Assembly (NCBI GenBank): GCA_027627225.1 | Contig: CM051032.1 | Span: 68,297,320 to 68,361,319, forward strand | From: Congeria kusceri | Lineage: Eukaryota > Mollusca > Bivalvia > Myida > Dreissenidae | Direction: 5' to 3' | DNA length: 64,000 bases | Part shown: positions 13,001-22,000 of the stretch, one piece after another | Numbering within the stretch: position 1 is the first letter of the stretch | Layout of the letters: every line of letters begins with the position of its first letter | The notes under the pieces: generated by a model | Told to the model about the DNA's origin: nothing | The model's database searches: none | Seen by the model: only the letters and a program-made list of their open reading frames with translations | Made by a program: the position numbers and the translations under genes

Positions 13001-16000
13001 CACATCTGGTTTATAGCATGTATGTTGTGCGTGTTTGTGTGTGTTTGTCATTCATGGACAGAACTTTGACCAGTCCCCCATGAATGCTTCCTGATTATGG
13101 CTCCTGACAGCGTCCTGACAGCTGTACAATACAAATAATAAAGCGGTCGGAAATGTCAGGATGCTGCCGGGACACTGTCAGGACTATGTCAGATCGCATA
13201 CGGTAGACTCAGGACGCTGTTGGGATTATGTCGAGACATATTCCCTTCTTTTGAACAAAAAATGAATTTTGAGCCCCGAATCTCAGAATATTGACCCGAC
13301 TATTGACATATTTGATTCGGGACGCTGTCGGCTTATGAACGGCAAGAAAAATCGGGATTGTGTGACTGAGGCTTTAGAAAGTTTGGTCAGAATATTTTGA
13401 CATTTCTTATTTCTTAGTGACATTTAATTTCTGATTATTGAGAGGTTGTTATTGCCATTTGCTATTGCTATAACTCTGTTGTCTTGACCGATTTTATAAC
13501 TTCTCAAATCGGACAATTTCATTTGTATGTAACAGTAAAATTGCAAAGATTTCTGACACTTAATTTCCGGGACGACACTACGCACATGCATTAAGCCTGG
13601 TTTTCCCACGACACTCCTCATATTTATTTTTGTTCTATTTTGCAGTTGTGGCTTTGGATCCAATTCTGAATTAATTGGTAACTACTGCTATAACACTGAT
13701 TTTATTCAAACATTGCCATGAATAAATATTTTTGTTGTGCAAATTTGGTGCATCATATACCTGATATAACAGTTAAAACAGCAATAAGTATGTTAAATGT
13801 TGTTTCTTTAGTAAAAAATATAATTGATTACTATGACTGTAATTATATGTTATTTCAATTTTGCACATGCATGCTTATGGAAGTTAAACCAACATCTCTG
13901 CATTAATCAGTCAGATTATGTGTAAACTTTGATTCCAATATTATTCACTGGGTAGCTGATTTTTTCAAAGGTGCAATACACCTTTCAAGTTATATTCAAA
14001 TTTGAAATTAGCAATCAAAACCAAGTCAAAATTGACTGTTTAGCCCATACACACTGTTTCTGGATTTATGGCTTTCATACTATGAAATCGTATACTTACA
14101 GTGTTAAAAGATGATGCCAAGGAAACCAAATGTCCAAAATGTCAACATAATATGCGACAGCAAACAGGAATTGAGGTATGTATAAAATATGCTTTGCTCC
14201 ACATGTCCTGTTAGAATGTTCTTTTTTTATTTCACTTTTTAGCATTTATTATTGAATATCTTTTTATTAGCTTACCTGAGCATGAGCGTCAACATTAAAC
14301 TTCAAACAACTTCTATGAAACCACTGGGCAGACTTTATCCAAACTTGGCAAGAATGTTCCTGGGATGGTCCTTTAACAAACGCTTTCAATTCATTAGAAT
14401 ATATTGAAAACTCGGGCAGGAAGAGGCAATCAAAAACTGGAAAACATCAAAAATCTTCTTGTCAGAAACCACTGGCTTGATTTGAAAATAGTTTTCACAG
14501 AAATGTTCCTTGGGTGACCCTCTACCAAATTCCTTCAAATCATTTTGATTCGTGAAAAAACATGGCCACCAGGGGGTGTGGCAGTTTTCCTTATATGGCT
14601 ATATTGAACATTTAAAAAATCTTGTCTGAAACCACTGGCTGGATTTGAAAAACGTTTTCACAAAAATGTTCCTTGGTTGCCCCTCTATCAAATTCCTTCA
14701 AATCATTGTGATTCGTGAAGAAACATGGCCACCAGGAGGCGGGGCAGTTTTCCTTATATGGATATATTGAACACTTTACAAATCTTCTTGTCTGAAACCA
14801 TAGGCAGGAGTTCAATATAATTTCACAGAAATGTTCCTTGGGTGACCTTCTACCAAATTCCTTGAAATCATTTTGATTAGTGAAAATACATGGCCGCTAG
14901 TGGACACAGCAGTTTTCCTTATATGGCTATATTGAAAACTTTGAAAATCTTCTTGTCTCAAACCACTGGCTGGATTTCAAAATAATTTCACAGAAATGTT
15001 CCTTGGGTGACCCTCTACCAAATTCCTTGAAATCATTTTGATTAGTGAAAATACATGGCCGCTAGGGGACTGGGCAGTTTTCCCTATATGGCTCTGTTGA
15101 AAATTTGAAAATCTTCTTGTCTCAAACCACTGGCTGGATTTCAAAATAATTTCACAGAAATGTTCCTTGGATGACCCTCTACCAAATTCCTTGAAATCAA
15201 TTTGATTAGTGAAAATACATGGCCGCTAGGGGACAGGGCAGTTTTCCTTATACGGCTCTATTGAAAACTTTGAAAATCTTCTTGTCTCAAACCACTGGCT
15301 GGATTTCAAAATAATTTCACAGAAATGTTCCTTGGGTGACTTCTTCTAAATTCCTTTAAATCATGTTGATTCGTGAAAAGAACGTGGCCGCCAGGGGTAG
15401 GGGCAGGTTTCCTTATATGGCTCTATTGAAAACTTTGAAAATCTCATTGTCTGAAAGCGCTGGCTGCATTTGATAATAGTTTTTACAGAAATGTTCCTTG
15501 GGTGACCCTTGTATCAAATTCTTTCAAATCACTTGTATGTCTGGCCAAATACTTATTGACGTTATTCAACGTCAATTATTGTTAATGATCGGACCAGGAA
15601 CACCAGAGTTATTGGCCCTTTTTTTGCCCCATATACATCTATTCCTGAATAGTTCACCTGATAAAGGGAGGTAAATGCAGTATCAGGAAGATAATTGCCA
15701 TAAATGTGTTTTTTCCCTTTGTAGGTCAGTCACACATATAACCCAGATAGTGGTGTCTGCTTATCAGTAAAATCAACACATCACTCTGAGTCAACATGAT
15801 ACTTCTATTTTTGCTATGTGTGCAGCAATAACATTTTCCACTGTCTGTCTTGGCATCCAGTCAGGAAAAAGATGTAAACAACAATCAATAGCTAGAATTC
15901 ATGTTGTAAACAAGCAATCAGAAATATAGGATTTATATCATGTGATCTAGTGCCTGAAAGGGTTAATTATTTTCTGTAGTTTTTGGACTATTTAGTTAGT

Positions 16001-19000
16001 AACTTATTCAGTATAATTTAATCATGTAGCTTTTGGACTGACTTAAACATTTGAATTGGGATTTTGGAAACTCAAGTAATTATCTTACATGATTTTTGAA
16101 GCTGATTTATTATTTCTCCTTAATTGAAAAATACTTCAACACTGTTGTACATTTTCTCCGTTACTAAGAACTATTTTTACACTATTTACTTGCTAGTATT
16201 TGCTTGTATGGTAGATATAAGTAGGGCCTGTAGTGTGGGGACTCTTTTTATAGTTTAACAACATAAAAGTGACTTCCTGTGCATCACTTTCATTAAATTT
16301 CAACTCACTTGAGCACTTCATGCTCAATGAGCTATTGGTATAGGGTGACTGTCCTGCGTCGTCCGTAGTGCATCGGAACAAGTGGGCATGTGGACGTGAT
16401 ACAAACCTTACTTTCATTCAATCTTTACCAAACTTGCACAGTTTGTGTATGACCATAAAATCTTAGATAGATAATGGGCCAAATCGGACCATGAACACCA
16501 GAGTTATTGCCCCTTTTTCATGAGTAAATCTGCAATATGGACTTTGTGCAACATACAAACTTAATTTTTCCTCTGAATTTGACCAAACTTGCACAGCATG
16601 TACATGAACTGAATATTTCAAATTCTACCACGGCACGCGGCTAGTGGTCCATAGATATAGAAGGAAATTAACTGTGGGTTATTCTGCAACAAATTATGGG
16701 CGGAGCTTAATGTTTTGAAAATAGTTCCGGAAATTCGAAGAAATTCGAAGAAATTGCTTAAACACGCGATAGCAAATTGTGACAAACAAATCATTTTTGC
16801 ATTATGTAGCGCAATTAAACCACATTTGTACTACATATTTTATACTGAAGTTCAAAAAACGTTTACGTTTTGTTAATATGTTTTTAATTTGCGCTTTTTG
16901 GCATGATATTTTCACTGTATTATATCGATAAGTATGACGCCAATCGCACAATGTTTATCAATAAAGCTGACGTCATTTTGAATTGTTATGATTTTAATAT
17001 TGACGTCACAGAAACGCACGTGTGAATGCACTTCTCAGAAAATGGGCTGAGTATAGATAAATATAGTTCTCATTCATAACCTTTAAAAATACGGATTTTA
17101 TATAAGATCGTGTTAGAATCGAAATAATTGATGGGTAACAGTTTGTTATTGCGTTAATAACCAACGGTTTGCCGTTCCGATGCTTGTTATCAAACCACTC
17201 GGGCTACCGCCCCCATGGTTTAATTGCTACGCATCGGAACTCCAAACCGTTGGTTATTACCCCAATAACCAACAGTTACCCATCAATTATTTCTTAAATA
17301 ATAAAATGGCTTAGATTGGGGTGCAAACACCAGCGTCATTGCCCCTTGTGAGAAAAAAATGGACAATGTGGAGTATAGAGACTTCATTGATTGCCTAATC
17401 TTGACCAACTTGCACTGTTTGTGTTTGACCATAAGGTCTCAGTCAACTCCCAATATGGAACAGATTAGACAAGAAAGACCAGAGTTATGGCCCCTTGTAT
17501 GTGAGAAAATATCCATAATTTCTCAATAATTGGCTTTCAGTTTCCATAGAGAATTAACTTTTAATTTTTTGTTGAATAAACTTGCACATTTTTGTGTATG
17601 ACCATAAGATTTCATCAAGGTGCAATGATGGGCCAGATAGAACCAGGGACACTGGAGTTATTTCCGCTCCTTTTTGAGAAACTGCAAAAAATTGACTTTT
17701 GTGTGACATAGAAACGTCATTTTTCATCTAATCTTGATAATACTTGCACAGCTTGTGTATGACCATAAGATCTCATAATAAACCAAGGTTTTACGCTGAT
17801 TAGGCAGCGTGTGTATGACCATAAGATCTCATAATAAACCAAGGTTTTGCGCTGATTAGGGTATAAAGAACAAAGTTATATGCCATTTGTTTGTGAAAAC
17901 GAAGCAAAAAATGGACTATGTTCAGGATAGAGACTTCATTTTTCATTTGGGATGGCAGCAGACCGGTTAATTAGTTTTGGTATTTGAGCTGTTAACCAGT
18001 GAGCTAAATATCATTTGCAAGACCTGAAACACAATTAAAATGGAAATACATCAAGTACAATGGTCTGTTTGATTGAATAGCCCTAATCGATGATATACAT
18101 AATGCTGACAGTTGTCTTGTATTGATGTCTTTTGTGACTGTTTTAATTATTGTTCTGTTGAAATAAGAACAAAGCACAGTACATGGAATTCAGCTGGATG
18201 TTTGAACCTAAAAAATGTGTCAATGCAAAGATTGGATGTCAACCTATGTGTAATGAAAGTGTGATTGTGCATAGTAAACATATCATCGTTTGCTTGTGGT
18301 TCATCTTGGTCACAACAGTTTCGACCATAAATGCATCTGTATCGCGCCATGTAATATCCAGGTAAATAACAGAAGTAGGCCGGGCAGGCATGAGACTGTA
18401 TATCGCCTGTAGATTGCCAGGTTAGCTACAGAAGAATGCCGGACAGGAATCTGTATTGCACCTGTTGAATTAGTTAAAAAACCTATTTATTTTTAGCGCG
18501 ATTGCATCGAAAGCCTTAGGCTTATAGAGATACTCTCGAGTCCGTTTCCTGGGTAGAACCAGTACTTGGTGTCTTTGGGGGAGATTTTGAGAATGCTCCT
18601 AGAGTGGGGATCAAACCTGGGACCTCCCGATCGCTAGGCGGACACCATATCCACTACGCCACCGCGTAGATCAGGTTGTCTGAAGTGCCAGATCAGGTTG
18701 TCTGATTTGGGTCATTTTGTAGGTGATGACATTGAGCTGATCTCTGTCTTTGCCAGTACTCAGATGAGCGCTTTGGGCCATCATGGCCCTCTTGTTTACA
18801 TTTGAGGCTTGTCGTGGGAAATCAAGGCTGTCCGCACAGGCTGATCCAGGATTACACTTTCCGCTGTAATGGTATTTTCTGTTTCAAGGAAGAATCTTCT
18901 AAATATAAACGCACTGTAGGCGGAAAGTGTCTTCCCGGATTAGCCTGTGCGGACTGCAATCTAGGACGACACTTTACGCACATTCATTCAGCCTGATTTT

Positions 19001-22000
19001 CCCACGACACACCTCATTTATATTTATTTGATATTTGTAATAAAGTGTTTGTTCATCAATCGTTTTTGCTAATTTAAAACCAAATTACATAGTTAATTGG
19101 TTTCTTAAAGTATACATATATCGCGTATTGAGAAAATCAGTTAGCATTCATTGTTAAATTTTGAAGTACTTATCCGGAGGAATCTGAAAATCAATTTGTT
19201 CTTTTTCCACAGGTTGGACATGCATTCCTGCTCGGCACAAAATATTCCGAAGTGCTTAAAGCGCAAGTGAGAGATAAAGACCAAAACCTTGTGTAAGTTT
19301 ATTTGACCACAATGAATCCTTTCGTACAATGTAGGCAGGCTTTAGAAAACAGTGAATTTAATTAACATATTTTTTCAGAATAGTTATAAAACCTGTGTAA
19401 ACTGCATATTAATGTCATGCTTTCTGTTATGGACATATTACCGGTGGCATTATAAGTAACATGACCAGTGTGCCATTTGGGCATAACTTACTGTACTTTG
19501 TTTGCTAGCACACTGCAGATGGGGTGTTTTGGTCTGGGGGTCAGTCGGATACTGCAGGCGGGGGTGGAGGTCGCCTGCCATGATGACCGGATACGCTGGC
19601 CTGCCCTCATTTCTCCCTATCAGCTTTGCATTATTCCGCAGATGGTATACGCACATATATTGTAACCAATTGTTTTCCTTGATTCACTGTTTTTAGCTCG
19701 ACTATTCGAAGAAGAGGTGAGCTTTCCTACACTCCCCAGTGTCGGCGTCCGCGTCTGAATTTGATTCAAGTTTTTATTTAAAAGCCTTGTTACTTCAAAA
19801 CTACATTAGTTATTCACTTCAAACTTGGAATATACCTTTGTCATCACCTCCAGTATCAGGGGCAACATTCACTATAACTCTGTTTCGTATTGTGACAGAG
19901 TTATGCCCCTTTTGCACATAGATTTTCTGGTTAAAGTTTATATTCAAAACTCTTATAACTTAAAAACTACACAAGTTATTAACTACATAAGGTTTTCACT
20001 TTAAAATTGGAATAATTTGATGAAATAATTGCCATAACTAAGTTTTGTATTTCAACAAATTTATGCCCCTTCCACTTTCCAAAATGTGTACCAACTGAAA
20101 TACTTTGAATAGTCGCTGTCCTCTGACAGCTGTTGCTTGTTACTTTATCATATAATGATATAAATAAATACATTGGACTGTAAAGTATGAAGTGCTTTAA
20201 GTTTATGGTGAAAATGCACACATTATATTTTTTTAAGAAAAGTATTTTAATAATTGATGCTTTTTCATTAAATTAAATGACAAAGTTCTCCTCTTGTTAA
20301 AGTTGATTATAGGTAACATACCATGATTGTGGGCTAGATAACATACCGGCTGCTATTATTTCAAGTCCATTAGCCCATATTATAAACTTGTCTCTTATTC
20401 ACGGGACTGTTGATCTCAAAATGGCGAGTTTTTCTTTTATATAAAAAGGGAGACAAAACTAGCGTGGGCAAATTATCACCCAGTCTCAATATTGAATATT
20501 ATTTCAAAAGTATTTTAGAGAATTGTGTATGACCAAGTTGAGCACTGTTTTAAAGAAAACAATTTATTTTCTTAATTTTAGTCAGGTTTTAGTCAAGGAT
20601 TTTCTACAGACACGTGTTTAATGTATTGAACTGAATTTATCAGATTCGAATAAAGGTAAAGTTGGATAAAGGTAACGTTGGCATGATACTATTAGACCTG
20701 CAAAAGGTTTTGATACAGTTGATCACCCTATCCTTTAAAGAAAAACTCAAAGCATCTGGTCTAGGCGAGGATGTGTTGAGATGGTTTAAATCTTGACCAA
20801 TATACACCAGTTGGTTGATGTTAGGGCACAAAGTCAAGATATGCTGCAATTTCATACAGAGTTCCACAAGGGTCCATCCTTGGACCTCTCCTATTTTTTA
20901 TTTATGTAAATGACATGCTAAATGCTATAAAAAGCAAAATACTGTTATATGCCGATGACTCTGCAATTTTAGTGTCTGGAAAGTGTAAATCTGATGTTCA
21001 AGCGATTCTAAATAGGGAACTTGATCTATCAGTCAGTGGCTAGAGTGCAATAAGTAATAATTGCATCTTGGTAAAACCGAATCTGTTATACATGTATTTG
21101 GTTCCAGAAACAAACTTTGTCAGGAATCAACTCTCAATATCAGTTGTAACGGAACTGATATCATTCCCGTTAGAAGAGTAAAATACCTTGGTGTATAATT
21201 ATATTGACCAATTTCTAACGTTTGACAATATGGCTCGTTCAATTTTACAGAAGGTGAATGCTGGACAATAAAATTCTTGTATCGCAGAAATGAGTATCTT
21301 ACAAGTTAAACTAGAATGCTTCTTGTGTCTTCCTTAATACAATGTCACTTTGATTACGCTTGTTGTTCATGGTATAACGGTCTTGCTCAGGCCTTAAAGA
21401 ATAAGCTACAAATGGCACAAAATAAAGTAGTGAGATTTGTTCTTCAGCTGGATAGTAGAAGTCATAGTGGTACGGAAGAATTTAAGTTTCTTAACTGGTT
21501 AGCTGTTAAAAGGTGCACTACTAAAAGGTGCACTACTTAACTGGTTACCTGTTAAAAGGTGCACTACTTAACTGGTTACCTGTTAAAAGGTGCACTACTT
21601 AACTGGTTAACTGTTAAAAGGTGCACTACTTAACTGGTTACCTGTTAAAAGGTGCACTACTTAACTGGTTACCTGTTAAAAGGTGCACTACTTAATTGGT
21701 TACCTGTTAAAAGGTGCACTACTTAACTGGTTACCTGTTAAAAGGTGCACTACTTAATTGGTTACCTGTTAAAAGGTGCACTACTTAACTGGTTACCTGA
21801 TAAAAGGTGCACTACTTAATTGATTACCTGTTAAAAGGTGCACTACTTAATTGGTTACCTGTTAAAAGGCGCACTACTTAACTGGTTACCTGTTAAAAGG
21901 CGCACTACTTAACTGCTTACCTGTTAAAAGGTGCAATATTTAATTGGTTACCTTTTAAAAGGCGCACTACTTAACTGGTTACCAGTTAAAAGGCGCATCA

